A stretch of 64,000 nt of DNA from UKL13-2 sp036394575 (GCA_036394575.1 DASWEY010000019.1:1-64000), one strand, 5' to 3'; counted from the stretch's first letter, positions 8,278 through 17,022 are shown. Notes: generated by a model not told the origin, from the letters alone. Translations and numbers: made by a program.

Positions 8278-9138
8278 ATGAAACTGTTCCGCATCCTTAT
8301 CCTCGGCATTGCGCTATTCATATCGCTCAGCGGCAATTGGGCGCTCGCGGTCTGCAACCAAAACTCGGCCAGTACCGCCGACACCGCGCTCTGGAACACC
8401 CATGGCTGCTGGCAAGCTTTCTTCCTGTGGTCCTACAAGGCCTATGACCAGCGTCAGTCCGACTGGAACAACCGCGGCTGGAATGACGCCTGCAATGTCA
8501 ATCTGGAATTTCCCAAGCACTGGAACGCGGCCTATCTGGTCACCTACGGCCTGCAGGATTCCAACCAGTTCTCATGGCATGGCACGGTCGACTATCGTGC
8601 CCTCGGCGAAGCCGCCGGCAGCAACTTCCACTCCAGCCTGTATCACGATGCCGGCGATGGCACGGGCCTGTTCGGCAGCTTCACCTGGCATCTCTTCGGC
8701 GCCAATGAGGTGACCACCTATTGCCCCCTGTACAACGCCACCATCGCCAATGCCAATCCCGGCAGCCGCGCCGGCGACTTCATGCACGAGGGCTGGCATG
8801 CCTGGCTGGATAAGTACAACTGGGACAATGGCTCCTGCGGCGGACATCGCTGCGGCACGCCCGGCGCCTGCACCGCCAAGGACGCCTGCGACTACTTCTA
8901 CTTCCATGGCGTTGGCGCCTACGCCTTTGGCGCGCTTTACCAGACCGACGGCACCGCCAAGCGCTTTCACTCGCCCAACCAGGTCCAGGTTGAATTTCTT
9001 TGCGATGTCGCCGACTTCCCCAAGAGCTGGGTACCGAACAGCGTGCGCCAAGCGGCGCGCACCGATGCCGATGCACGGGCATCGGCGCGGTTCATCAATG
9101 GCCCCGGCTATAAGTGCGGCAACCCGCGTCCCTGGTAA
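8278..9138 (+). CDS. Secreted HExxH-motif protein, putative metallopeptidase
   Basis: 286 residues with a signal peptide cleaved near WALA (about residue 23). H170-E171-G172-W173-H174 is an HExxH zinc site inside GDFMHEGWHAW, as in gluzincin/metzincin peptidases. Downstream, SCGGHRCGTPGACTAKDACDY is cysteine-rich and suggests disulfides in an exported protein. The third zinc ligand is not certain; a glutamate in QVEFLCD is a candidate. I do not recognise the family. An AGGAGG ribosome-binding site lies between it and the upstream gene, and a strong hairpin follows. Confidence 0.7.
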   Translation: MKLFRILILGIALFISLSGNWALAVCNQNSASTADTALWNTHGCWQAFFLWSYKAYDQRQSDWNNRGWNDACNVNLEFPKHWNAAYLVTYGLQDSNQFSWHGTVDYRALGEAAGSNFHSSLYHDAGDGTGLFGSFTWHLFGANEVTTYCPLYNATIANANPGSRAGDFMHEGWHAWLDKYNWDNGSCGGHRCGTPGACTAKDACDYFYFHGVGAYAFGALYQTDGTAKRFHSPNQVQVEFLCDVADFPKSWVPNSVRQAARTDADARASARFINGPGYKCGNPRPW

Positions 9139-9152
9139 GGGATAAAAAAACA

Positions 9153-9191
9153 AACCGGACGGGGGCAGAAGAAATTCTGCCCTGTCCGGTT
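9153..9191 (+). terminator. Stem-loop after the HExxH gene
   Basis: AACCGGAC plus GGGCAGAA pair with TTCTGCCC plus GTCCGGTT around a GAAA loop, giving a long near-perfect stem. No T run follows, so it may be a processing or weak intrinsic terminator between the convergent HExxH and deacetylase genes. Confidence 0.6.
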
Positions 9192-9221
9192 AGGCGTTGA
9201 TTGCAGGGAACGAGTTTCCGC

Positions 9222-10166
9222 CTACAAGCCCTCCGCCTTCAACGCCGCAATCTCGAAATCCCCATCGTCCACCAGCCGTTCCCAGCCCTCGAACTTGCCG
9301 AGGCCCAGAGTGCGCGCCATCGACAGCAGCAGACTTTGGCCGGGCGCCGCGCGTTCGGGTTGCAGCTGGTAAACGGGGTCGGCGAAGGCGAGTGCGGGCG
9401 TGGTGATGGCCCAGCCTTTGGCCTTGAACATCGCGATGGCATCATCGAGCCACAGCGCATTGATGAGGTTGTGGTGCAGCAGGATCACCTGCGGAATATC
9501 GCGGCCCTGCAATTGCTGCGAGAGTTGGCGATAGGCCTGCGCGCGCTGCCATAGATGCGCAAGGTAGGCGCGCTTGATCGGCGCAATATCGGCTGCGGAG
9601 TTTTTGTTCAGCACCTCGGTAAGCTTTGCATCGAGCCGCCAGTCGCTGGTATCGAGGCTCACGTAGGCATTGCGATAACCCGCAGCCTTCAGGAAGGCGC
9701 GCATGCCGTCGCGCTTCTCGGGCGTATTGCCCTCGCGCAGGAAGGTATAGCGAAACCATTGGCGATACCCCGGCAGGGTGCGGATCACGGCATCACAGTC
9801 GCTGATCTCTTTCTCATACTGCGCCAGGCTGACACCGGCGTTGTGCAAATCGAGATGCGTGACGGTGTGATTGCCGATCGCATGGCCCGCCTCTCCCCAG
9901 GCTTTGGCGAAAGCGAAGCCCTCCGGCCGGTCCGCGCCATTGCCCAGCGTGACGAACAAGGCCGCCTGCACGCCATGTTTGGCCAACGCATCCAGCAACG
10001 CCTGGTTGCGCGCGGCGGGCGTGAGCAACGGAGTCTGATTGAGACGCGGGCCGTCGTCGAACGTGAAGGCGATGGATTGGGCGTGGCTGGCGGTCGCGCA
10101 TGCGCCCAGGAGGATTGCAGCGGCGAGGCGATGGAGTGCAGACAGGAGGTGGTTCGGCAGCGGCAT
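9222..10166 (-). CDS. Polysaccharide deacetylase (NodB homology domain)
   Basis: 314 residues. A signal peptide (LHRLAAAILLGACATASHA) is followed by the NodB domain: motif 1 FTFDDGP (catalytic Asp and metal Asp), motif 2 HAIGNHTVTH (metal His pair), and later a LLHHN segment that fits the last catalytic His. These metal-dependent esterases remove acetyl groups from chitin, peptidoglycan or surface polysaccharides; here export makes an envelope or extracellular glycan the likely substrate. ATG 10166 is chosen because the signal peptide begins there. The longer open frame upstream is non-coding in appearance. Confidence 0.88.
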   Translation of the reverse strand: MPLPNHLLSALHRLAAAILLGACATASHAQSIAFTFDDGPRLNQTPLLTPAARNQALLDALAKHGVQAALFVTLGNGADRPEGFAFAKAWGEAGHAIGNHTVTHLDLHNAGVSLAQYEKEISDCDAVIRTLPGYRQWFRYTFLREGNTPEKRDGMRAFLKAAGYRNAYVSLDTSDWRLDAKLTEVLNKNSAADIAPIKRAYLAHLWQRAQAYRQLSQQLQGRDIPQVILLHHNLINALWLDDAIAMFKAKGWAITTPALAFADPVYQLQPERAAPGQSLLLSMARTLGLGKFEGWERLVDDGDFEIAALKAEGL

Positions 10167-10583
10167 GGAAAATTCAATTGTTTTTTTGATCTTACCATTC
10201 CGGCAATGGCCGGTATCGAACACCGATCGGTGTCCGAGTGGAATGACGACTATTCGATGTATCACGCCAATCCCGATGACTGTCGTGCCGGCTTTGTCGC
10301 TCGGTGCGTTAGCGCACAGAAACCGGCTGTACGAATGGCGATGATGGGTTTGCCCGACGGCAAATGAATTCAGGCGAAGGCGCCATGAACGGCCGTTTTT
10401 CGATGACGACGGGCCACAATGCGCCGCATTGCCGGTACACTGAACTTGGGCAAACGCGTTAGAGAAGGTGGGAAAGAGGGAAAGAGCCGCAGTCGCCTGT
10501 TGTGCAATTTGCAATCGTGGCGGCACAGACGGCATTGCTGATGGAGGAAAGTTTTATTCAACCGTCATCAATCGAGAGCCCGC
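10167..10583. other. Intergenic region without a recognisable gene
   Basis: No convincing coding frame. It contains short dyads (CACCGATCGGTG near 10232; GCGTTAGCGC near 10308) and ATTCCGGC/GGAATGACGAC remnants that resemble family B repeat ends. Promoters for the divergent deacetylase and esterase genes should lie here, but I cannot point to clear boxes. Confidence 0.5.
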
Positions 10584-11879
10584 ATGAGCAACGATTTTCA
10601 GGAACTGAAGCGCAAGATCACCCGGTTGACGCTGGTCGTCAACCTGCACGAGGTTGCCGGTACCATCCGCCGGGCGCTCGGCGGCCTGAGCGGTGCGCGC
10701 CACAGCGCCGAACGGACTACGACGCCGCCCTTGCCGGCATCAGACGAAGCGGGCAGTTCCAGGCGGGCGCAGGCGCCTACTGGTCCGCACGCAGACGCGT
10801 CAGTTCCCGGCCCCGGTGGCAGCACCGGCGAAACTGAGGCCGGCACACTGCCGGCAGACACCCCGGGCGCCCGTCTGGCCAGCCCACGCCTGCGCAGCAC
10901 CCCTTTTGAGCGCATGGGTGCAACGCAGGCGGATGGCGAATTCCGCGATGAATCGCATGCCCATCTGGGATTGACCCGCCGCTACAAACTCTATGTGCCG
11001 CCCGATCGCACTGGCCAGGCCCTGCCCCTGGTGGTAATGCTGCACGGTTGTTCGCAGGATCCGGACGACTTCGCGGCCGGCACCGCCATGAATGAACAGG
11101 CGCGTGCGCTGGGCTTTTACGTGCTGTACCCCAAACAGTCGCTGGACGCCAACCCCTCACGCTGCTGGAACTGGTTCAACCATCATCACCAGCAGCGCGG
11201 TCGCGGCGAGCCGGCATTTCTCGCCGACCTGACGCACGCCGTGATCGCGCAGCATGATATCGATCCGCGCCGCGTCTATATCGCCGGCCTCTCGGCCGGC
11301 GGCGCGATGGCGGCGATCGTCGCCTCGACCTATCCGGAAATTTTTGCCGCTGTCGGCGTGCACTCGGGCCTGCCGCGCGGCATCGCCAGCAATGTGCTCG
11401 AGGCCCTCAAGGTGATGAAGAGCGGCATCGCCGGCCCGGGCCTGCCGGTCAATGCCAACAGCATCGGCTTTACCTCGACCGCCGCCGCGGCGCGCGCCCG
11501 GATCACGGTGCCCACCATCGTGTTCCATGGCGACATGGACCGGACTGTGCATCCGCGCAACGGCGAGCAGGTGATCGCCGCCGTCCTCGGCACAGTGCGC
11601 GCCGCCGGCGACGGGACGGTCGAGCAGGGCGATACCGCGCAGGGACGAAGCTACACGCGCACCACGCATCGTGATGAAGACGGCCAGGTAGTGGCCGAGC
11701 ACTGGCTGCTGCACGGCGCAGGCCACGCATGGTCGGGCGGGCAGGAGGCCGGCTCCTACACCGACCCCAGCGGCCCCGACGCCAGCCGCGAAATGCTGCG
11801 CTTCTTTTTTGCGCACCCCCTCAGGCAAGACCTCGCCGAGCCGCACGAACAGGCAAGGCGCGCGGATGCCGGGGTTTGA
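10584..11879 (+). CDS. PHB depolymerase-family esterase
   Basis: 431 residues. The first 130 are a poorly conserved, charged and proline-rich leader without a signal peptide. From about 135 comes the alpha/beta-hydrolase domain (esterase PHB/LpqC type): LPLVVMLHGCSQDPDDF with the oxyanion HGC, the nucleophile in GLSAGGA (Ser237), the acid in HGDMDRTVHP, and HAWSGG as the catalytic histidine loop. Such proteins hydrolyse polyhydroxyalkanoate oligomers or aromatic esters; lack of a signal peptide suggests an intracellular enzyme. Its last residues and stop codon are made by a family A repeat. Confidence 0.9.
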   Translation: MSNDFQELKRKITRLTLVVNLHEVAGTIRRALGGLSGARHSAERTTTPPLPASDEAGSSRRAQAPTGPHADASVPGPGGSTGETEAGTLPADTPGARLASPRLRSTPFERMGATQADGEFRDESHAHLGLTRRYKLYVPPDRTGQALPLVVMLHGCSQDPDDFAAGTAMNEQARALGFYVLYPKQSLDANPSRCWNWFNHHHQQRGRGEPAFLADLTHAVIAQHDIDPRRVYIAGLSAGGAMAAIVASTYPEIFAAVGVHSGLPRGIASNVLEALKVMKSGIAGPGLPVNANSIGFTSTAAAARARITVPTIVFHGDMDRTVHPRNGEQVIAAVLGTVRAAGDGTVEQGDTAQGRSYTRTTHRDEDGQVVAEHWLLHGAGHAWSGGQEAGSYTDPSGPDASREMLRFFFAHPLRQDLAEPHEQARRADAGV

Positions 11880-11893
11880 AATGATTTGCATAT
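11851..11893 (+). repeat. Family A repeat, partial (right half), overlapping a gene end
   Basis: AGGCAAGGCGCGCGGATGCC and GGGGTTTGA match the right arm and tail of the family. The match includes the final codons and the TGA of the esterase gene. Confidence 0.65.
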
Positions 11894-11978
11894 GCTGGGG
11901 GTAATCGACCACCCTGCTGGAATTGAACTGGCCGGTGCGCTGAAGTATCTGGCCACTACGCTGGACTAAGCGGCTACA

Positions 11979-12070
11979 TATTCTGGTCGGAATTGCCGTT
12001 GGTTCCGGTTTGATTTGAGCCCCCGTTCTGGCTCGATTTGAGCGGTCGTTCTGGTTCAGACTTGAGCGTA
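11979..12070. repeat. Tandem 22-23 bp repeats, possible mobile-element terminus
   Basis: Three units start at 12002, 12025 and 12048, each 23 bp, of the form GTTCTGGYTCGATTTGAGCG; a fourth, more diverged unit starts near 11980. Arrays of about 20-bp repeats are known from the ends of IS21-family elements, where they bind the transposase. No transposase gene is present, so this would be a remnant. The identity is inference; the periodicity is plain in the sequence. Confidence 0.55.
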
Positions 12071-12117
12071 CCAGCAGTCAGTCTGAACTGTTAATGTTCA
12101 GTACAGCCACGCGCTCA

Positions 12118-13062
12118 TCAGGCGCCCACGCCTCTCACCCGTCGCTTGGGCGCGACCTCGTCTCGGTCCAGAAGACAGTCAATGAACGCACGGAGCGCAG
12201 GTTGCGGATGGCGACGGTTCGAATAGTAAAGATATAGGCCGGGACTCGTCAGGGACCAGCCCGCGAGGACACGCTTGAGCCGTCCCTGCGCGAGCGCCTC
12301 GTCGACGCGATCGTCGTCGTAGGCATACAGGATGCCGAGGCCTTGTAATGCCCCTTCGATGACGACGTCTTGGTGGTTCGAAATCAAAGGACCTTCCACC
12401 GCCATTTCAAGCTTCTTGCCCTTCTTCTCGAATTCCCAGTGGTAGATTCTGCCGCTGCCGGGAAACCGCCAGTTGATGCAGGCGTGGTGGTGGAGCTCGG
12501 CCGGGGTCGTGGGCTCGCCGCGCAGCGCAAGATAGCCGGGCGACGCAAGGGCGGCCATCTTGACGTCCGCGGTGAGCCGTACGGCGATCATGTCTTTCTC
12601 GAGGCGCTCGCCGACGCGAATGCCGGCATCGAACCGGCCGGTGACGATGTCGCTCAAGCTATCGTCGATTACGATGTCCAGAACCACTTCTGGGTGAGCC
12701 CGGTGAAAGCGGCCGAGCCGCGGCGCGATGATTTTCTTCGCCGCCATACCGAGGGTGTTGATGCGTAGCGTTCCGGCGGTCCGGCCAGCTGCGGCGACCG
12801 CCTCGGCGACCGCCGCATCGATCTCCAGGATCATCGGCGCGATGCGCTCGTACAGACGAGAACCCGCCGGCGTCGGCGCCACACTCCGCGTCGTGCGATT
12901 GAGCATCCGTACGCCGAGCCGGGCTTCGAGTTGACGAATGGTCTGGCTCAGGGCCGAAGCGGATAGCCCGAGGTGATCGGCGGCACGCGCGAAGCTCGCC
13001 CGCTCCACGACGGCTGCAAACGCCTTCAGCTCAGCAAACTCCGATCCACGCATTATGTTCAA
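12118..13062 (-). CDS. LysR family transcriptional regulator
   Basis: 314 residues. The N-terminal wHTH is typical (FAELKAFAAVVERASFARAADHLGLSASALSQTIRQLEARLGVRMLNRTTRSV), followed by the periplasmic-binding-like effector domain to about 300. It belongs to the group exemplified by DsdC/AaeR-like regulators by its NWRFPGSGRIYHWEF segment. It is divergent from the SnoaL/CutA-like/SDR operon starting at 13151, with 88 bp between the start codons, and is the likely activator of that operon. ATG 13062 and ATG 13053 are both possible. Confidence 0.92.
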   Translation of the reverse strand: MNIMRGSEFAELKAFAAVVERASFARAADHLGLSASALSQTIRQLEARLGVRMLNRTTRSVAPTPAGSRLYERIAPMILEIDAAVAEAVAAAGRTAGTLRINTLGMAAKKIIAPRLGRFHRAHPEVVLDIVIDDSLSDIVTGRFDAGIRVGERLEKDMIAVRLTADVKMAALASPGYLALRGEPTTPAELHHHACINWRFPGSGRIYHWEFEKKGKKLEMAVEGPLISNHQDVVIEGALQGLGILYAYDDDRVDEALAQGRLKRVLAGWSLTSPGLYLYYSNRRHPQPALRAFIDCLLDRDEVAPKRRVRGVGA

Positions 13063-13150
13063 TTTGCTAAATAGCCTGTTTGCATTATAGATGATTCTCT
13101 TATCTCTCCGTTAAGGTCATAGTGACTGGACCCTAATGCAGGAGATCACC

Positions 13151-13480
13151 ATGACCCAGCTCAGTCTTCCCGAACCGATCGCCGACTACTTCAACGCCGA
13201 CAGGCGAGACGGCGAAGCCGTGGTGCGCTGCTTCACGACTCAAGCCATCGTCAAGGACGAGGGTCGAACCTACTCGGGTCTCGAAGCCATCAGGGCATGG
13301 AAGACCGCGTCGTCTGCCAAGTACGCGTATACCAGCGAGCCCTACGCGCTGGAGCAGAAGGACGGGCGATACATCGTTACGAGTCGGCTGACCGGCAACT
13401 TTCCCGGTAGTCCTGTCGACTTGCGGTACGCCTTCCGCCTCGAGCGTGGAAAGATCGCGAACCTTGAGATCGCTCCCTGA
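13151..13480 (+). CDS. SnoaL-like polyketide-cyclase-type protein
   Basis: 109 residues from ATG 13151, which follows CAGGAGATCACC. The N-terminal IADYFNADRRDGEAVVRCFTTQAIVKDEG and YSGLEAIRAWK, and the C-terminal DLRYAFRLERGKIANLEIAP, are typical of the SnoaL_2/NTF2-like fold. First gene of a three-gene operon divergent from the LysR gene. No reaction can be stated; members often assist oxidoreductases acting on small hydrophobic compounds. Confidence 0.82.
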   Translation: MTQLSLPEPIADYFNADRRDGEAVVRCFTTQAIVKDEGRTYSGLEAIRAWKTASSAKYAYTSEPYALEQKDGRYIVTSRLTGNFPGSPVDLRYAFRLERGKIANLEIAP

Positions 13481-13523
13481 GGTCTCGAACCGAACTGCAT
13501 CCAACCCGATAAGGAGATATCCC

Positions 13524-13982
13524 ATGACATCGAAAACAAAGTTCTACCAAGTCCTCATTAGCGCTGAGCTGCGGACGCAGGGTCTGCGCTTGCTCGAGCA
13601 TTTGATCAGCAAGCATCTGATCTTCGGCGGTCCGGTACTCAGTGGACCGGCACGATTTCTCTGGAAAAACGAGATCGTCGAGCACGACTATTGCTGGATC
13701 ATCACGTTCACGCGAGAGGACCTAAAGGACGAGCTCATCAAAGAGGCAGAGAAGGAGTCAGCCGAAGCGATCTGCATGATCTCCTTCACCCCCTTTGAGG
13801 GCAGTCCGGCGATGCAAGCGCTGCTCGAGGAGGCATTCACCGGTCGCGAGACCGCGTCAAAGCCGAAGTACAAGGAGGCGGTTGCGGCGTTGGCTTTTGT
13901 TCCATTCAGCGATATCCCCAAGCGAACGATCAGCTCCTGGGGCGACCTTAGCAAGGTGCAACCGAATGATCCGACGCGCTGA
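13524..13982 (+). CDS. CutA1-like small protein
   Basis: 152 residues from ATG 13524 (AAGGAGATATCCC just upstream, a near-perfect ribosome-binding site). The first 100 residues resemble CutA1: a beta strand (FYQVLISAELRTQGLRLLEHLISKHLIFGG), then the diagnostic FLWKNEIVEHDYCWIITFT, which mirrors the WxGxIxxxxExxLxxKT segment of CutA1, and a final ISFTPFEG. A 50-residue extension of unknown role follows. CutA1 proteins are trimeric ferredoxin-like proteins tied to divalent metal tolerance. The similarity is by pattern only and should be tested by profile search. Confidence 0.55.
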   Translation: MTSKTKFYQVLISAELRTQGLRLLEHLISKHLIFGGPVLSGPARFLWKNEIVEHDYCWIITFTREDLKDELIKEAEKESAEAICMISFTPFEGSPAMQALLEEAFTGRETASKPKYKEAVAALAFVPFSDIPKRTISSWGDLSKVQPNDPTR

Positions 13983-14004
13983 AGATTGCACTGGAGAAGA
14001 TGCC

Positions 14005-14787
14005 ATGACATTCGATCTACAGCTCGCCAACCAGCGCGCACTGGTTACCGGTGGCACTAAGGGCGTCGGCGCAGCAGTTGTGGAGGCACTTCGCCAGGCC
14101 GGTGCGCAGGTCATGGCCACGGCGCGCTCCGTGCCCTCGCGGCCAGCCGACGGCGTACGCTTTGTTGCCGCCGATCTTTCGACAGCAGAAGGCGCCAGCG
14201 CGGTGGCCCAGTCGGCGCTGCAGCAACTTGGCCGCGTCGACATTCTCGTCAACGTGCTCGGAGGATCCAGCGCTCCGGGTGGCGGATTTGCGGCACTCGA
14301 CGACACGGAGTGGTCGAAAGAGATGAATCAGAACCTGATGCCTGCAGTTCGTCTCGATCGAGCCCTGCTGCCCTCGATGATCGCGCACGGCGCCGGCGTT
14401 ATCCTTCACGTAACTTCAATCCAGCGCGTCTTGCCGCTGCCCGAGTCGACGATCGCGTATGCCGCTGCCAAGGCGGCACTGTCGACATACAGCAAGGCTC
14501 TCTCGAAGGAGGTGACGCCTAAGGGGGTACGCGTGGTTCGCGTCGCACCCGGCTGGATCGAGACCGAGGCCGCGGTCGCGCTGGCGGAGCGCCTTGCTGC
14601 CAAGGCCGGCACGGACTACGAAGGTGGCAAGCAGATTATCATGAAGGGCCTGGGCGGCATTCCGCTCGGCCGGCCCGCCAAGCCGCAGGAGATCGCGGAC
14701 CTGATCGCTTTTCTGGTCTCGCCACGAGCGGGTTCGATCACCGGTACGGAGTACGTGATCGATGGCGGGACAGTTCCGACGGTCTGA
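14005..14787 (+). CDS. Short-chain dehydrogenase/reductase (SDR)
   Basis: 260 residues. The NAD(P) motif is TGGTKGVG (15-22), the structural motif NVLGG replaces NNAG, and the catalytic triad is Ser138, Tyr152 and Lys156 (YAAAK). The C-terminal GSITGTEYVIDGGTVPTV is the classical SDR end. It should oxidise or reduce an alcohol/ketone in the cytoplasm; the substrate is unknown. It follows the CutA-like gene by 22 bp with AGAAGA ahead of the ATG and is the enzymatic end of the LysR-controlled operon. Confidence 0.92.
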   Translation: MTFDLQLANQRALVTGGTKGVGAAVVEALRQAGAQVMATARSVPSRPADGVRFVAADLSTAEGASAVAQSALQQLGRVDILVNVLGGSSAPGGGFAALDDTEWSKEMNQNLMPAVRLDRALLPSMIAHGAGVILHVTSIQRVLPLPESTIAYAAAKAALSTYSKALSKEVTPKGVRVVRVAPGWIETEAAVALAERLAAKAGTDYEGGKQIIMKGLGGIPLGRPAKPQEIADLIAFLVSPRAGSITGTEYVIDGGTVPTV

Positions 14788-14926
14788 ACGGTTGAAGTCC
14801 GCTTCTGGCCGGAAAGGATCCTGAACAATTCCACCCAGGATCAATCATCCTGCAGGTGACATCAGGCCAGTTCGACCGGAATATGCAATGATTCCCACCT
14901 CGCGGATTTTTGCGGCCTTTGAATGC

Positions 14927-15211
14927 CTAGCCGATCTCGCGCTGGTGACGAATCGCCAGAATGAACACCCGGTCTGATTCCGCATCGAATCGGTATAGCG
15001 CGACATAGCCGGTGCGGCCGCGCGAAATTACCAGCTCCCGCAAACCCTGTTCGACAATGCGACCGAGCAAGGGATGCCGAGACAATGCGGTGATAGCTTC
15101 GACAAGCAGGCCGCCGGTCTCGGCAGCTGCCTGCGGATCGGTCGCCGGCAGAAACTCGGCGAGCTGTTCAATATCCTTCAGCGCCTGTGCCGAATAGAGT
15201 ACCGTCGACAC
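14927..15211 (-). CDS. parE: ParE/RelE superfamily toxin
   Basis: 94 residues, the usual size. The opening VLYSAQALKDIEQLAEFL, the middle LLGRIVEQGLRELVI and the ending YVALYRFDAESDRVFILAIRHQREIG are the RelE/ParE fold. ParE toxins block DNA gyrase, RelE toxins cleave mRNA; the alpha-hairpin N-terminus and the lack of the RelE basic triad favour the ParE side. The antitoxin gene lies directly upstream with 6 bp between them, in the normal antitoxin-toxin order. Confidence 0.87.
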   Translation of the reverse strand: MSTVLYSAQALKDIEQLAEFLPATDPQAAAETGGLLVEAITALSRHPLLGRIVEQGLRELVISRGRTGYVALYRFDAESDRVFILAIRHQREIG

Positions 15212-15217
15212 GAGCGT

Positions 15218-15508
15218 CTAGCGACGCGTTTTCAAGGACGCCGGTTTGGGGCGTTTGACTGTCTTGCCCGCCAATTTATCGCTGAAAAAACGGTGCACCG
15301 CATCCGCCGCATACACCTCGCCATATTTGGCGATGTCCTGCTCCGCTTTCAACGCGGCGCCGACGAAATCGCGGCGCAATTCCGCGCGCCGGGTCTCCGC
15401 TTCCAGGGCCTCGACCATGAACGCATGGGCCGACTTTCCGGCTTGTTCGGCGGCATTGGCAATGCGCGCTTTCAGGGCTTCAGGCAGCTTCAGCGTGGTG
15501 GTGGACAT
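15218..15508 (-). CDS. Ribbon-helix-helix antitoxin
   Basis: 96 residues from ATG 15508 (a GTG five codons upstream is an alternative). Residues about 3-45 are a ribbon-helix-helix DNA-binding domain (STTTLKLPEALKARIANAAEQAGKSAHAFMVEALE). The C-terminal half is a flexible charged tail that should wrap around the ParE toxin and ends in a basic KPASLKTRR. It would repress its own promoter as dimer or with the toxin. Same transcript as the toxin gene. Confidence 0.85.
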   Translation of the reverse strand: MSTTTLKLPEALKARIANAAEQAGKSAHAFMVEALEAETRRAELRRDFVGAALKAEQDIAKYGEVYAADAVHRFFSDKLAGKTVKRPKPASLKTRR

Positions 15509-15722
15509 GATGGTTGGACGCACGAATAATCAACAGGTGACACCAAAGTAACACCGTTTTTTTTAGGCGTCAACCGCAGGCATTAACAGCACAGGGGCGC
15601 ATGAATCGGGGCATGGCGGATGTGCGATTTAAAAGGACGCCTTTTGCCCTTGGCTGAATCCGCGGCGACGCAATTGCCGGTTGAACGCCCTGCCGTCGCT
15701 GGCGCGGCGCCGGTTCAACCAT

Positions 15723-16979
15723 TCATTTCGCACGCCTCGCCACCACGCCCAGCAGGGCCAGCGCCGCAAGCAGCATCACCACGCTGCCGAACTCGTAGGC
15801 GGTCGCAAAAATATTGCCGGTGCGCGCGACCAGATAGCCGGCGGCAACGGCCGGCACACCCATGGCCAGGTAGGACACCACGAATATCACCGAGAGCACG
15901 CCCGCGCGTTCCTGCGGGGCCGCGAACGGCACGACATTGCGGATGGCGCCCTGGAAGGCGGCGCCGAATCCCATTCCGGCCAGGGTGGTGCCGATGAAGA
16001 ACGGCAGGGTGGCGTGATAGGACAAAGCCGCCATGACAATCGCCACGCCAACCAGCAATGCCGCGGCGCCGAGGGCCATCATGATGCGCGGCTGGCGATG
16101 CCGCAGCAGCAGGATCGAAACCGCGCCGCCGCCGGCGAGCACAAACAGCGCCAGCCCGCCAAGCAGGGGCGCGTTCGAGCCGATCAGGCCGCGCACCAGG
16201 GTGGGCGCGAGCGAGCCGTAGAAGCCGGCGAGCGCCCAGGGCGCCACCAGCGCCGGCACCGCCAGCAGCAGCGGCCCACGCACCGCGGGCGGCAATTTGA
16301 ATTGCGGTTTCAGCGAGGCCAGCGCGCCCGCACGGGGCGTCGCGGTTTCCGCCATGAACACCATGCCGATGGCTTGCGCGATGAAGACCACGCCGAGCAG
16401 CAGGTAGACCAAGTGCGAGGGTTGCGGCAGGAACTGCACCATCAACCCGGCAAGGATGCCGCCACTGGCGGTACCCAGCGCAGGCGCAATCGCATTGGCG
16501 GTGGTGCCGCGCACCTTGTCGAGATCGAGCAGGCCGGCGCCGACGGCGGCCACGGCGGCGCCGGTGGACAGGCCCTGGATGACGCGCGCAAGGAGCAGCG
16601 AAGACAAGCCGTCGGCCGTGGCAAACAGCAGCATGGTGGCCGACTGCGTCACGGTCGCGATCAGCAGCACCGGCCGCCGGCCAATGTAATCCGACAATCT
16701 GCCGGCGACGAGCAAGGCGCTCAGCACCGCCACCGCGTAGATGCCGAACACGACCGTGACCATGACCGGCGAAAAGCCCCATTGCGCCTGGTAAAAGGGA
16801 TAGAGCGGCGTGGGCGCCGCCGACCCGGCGAGGAATGACACCGTGAGCGAACTCAGCAACACGAACGCCGCCGCCGGCGAGAGCCGGCCGCGCAGAATCA
16901 GCGTCCGCAGGGAATCGCGCACGCCGCCCGTGCCGGTTGCCGGAATGGCGTTTGCTGAAACGGCGGTTGGACAGGTCAT
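15723..16979 (-). CDS. MFS family transporter (drug/metabolite efflux)
   Basis: 418 residues with about twelve hydrophobic segments. The loop after TM2 has the MFS motif A form GRLSDYIGRRPVLL, and the N-terminal half has the PLYPFYQAQWGFSP segment seen in DHA1-type exporters. ATG 16979 is chosen because CTGGAGT stands 7 nt ahead; an upstream ATG has no such signal. It is an inner-membrane proton-coupled exporter by family. Divergent from the TetR gene at 17096 with several dyads in between, so expression is presumably induced when that regulator binds its ligand. Confidence 0.9.
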   Translation of the reverse strand: MTCPTAVSANAIPATGTGGVRDSLRTLILRGRLSPAAAFVLLSSLTVSFLAGSAAPTPLYPFYQAQWGFSPVMVTVVFGIYAVAVLSALLVAGRLSDYIGRRPVLLIATVTQSATMLLFATADGLSSLLLARVIQGLSTGAAVAAVGAGLLDLDKVRGTTANAIAPALGTASGGILAGLMVQFLPQPSHLVYLLLGVVFIAQAIGMVFMAETATPRAGALASLKPQFKLPPAVRGPLLLAVPALVAPWALAGFYGSLAPTLVRGLIGSNAPLLGGLALFVLAGGGAVSILLLRHRQPRIMMALGAAALLVGVAIVMAALSYHATLPFFIGTTLAGMGFGAAFQGAIRNVVPFAAPQERAGVLSVIFVVSYLAMGVPAVAAGYLVARTGNIFATAYEFGSVVMLLAALALLGVVARRAK

Positions 16980-17022
16980 GGCTAACTCCAGGGTCGGATT
17001 CGTATTGGGATGGGTGTGAGGA

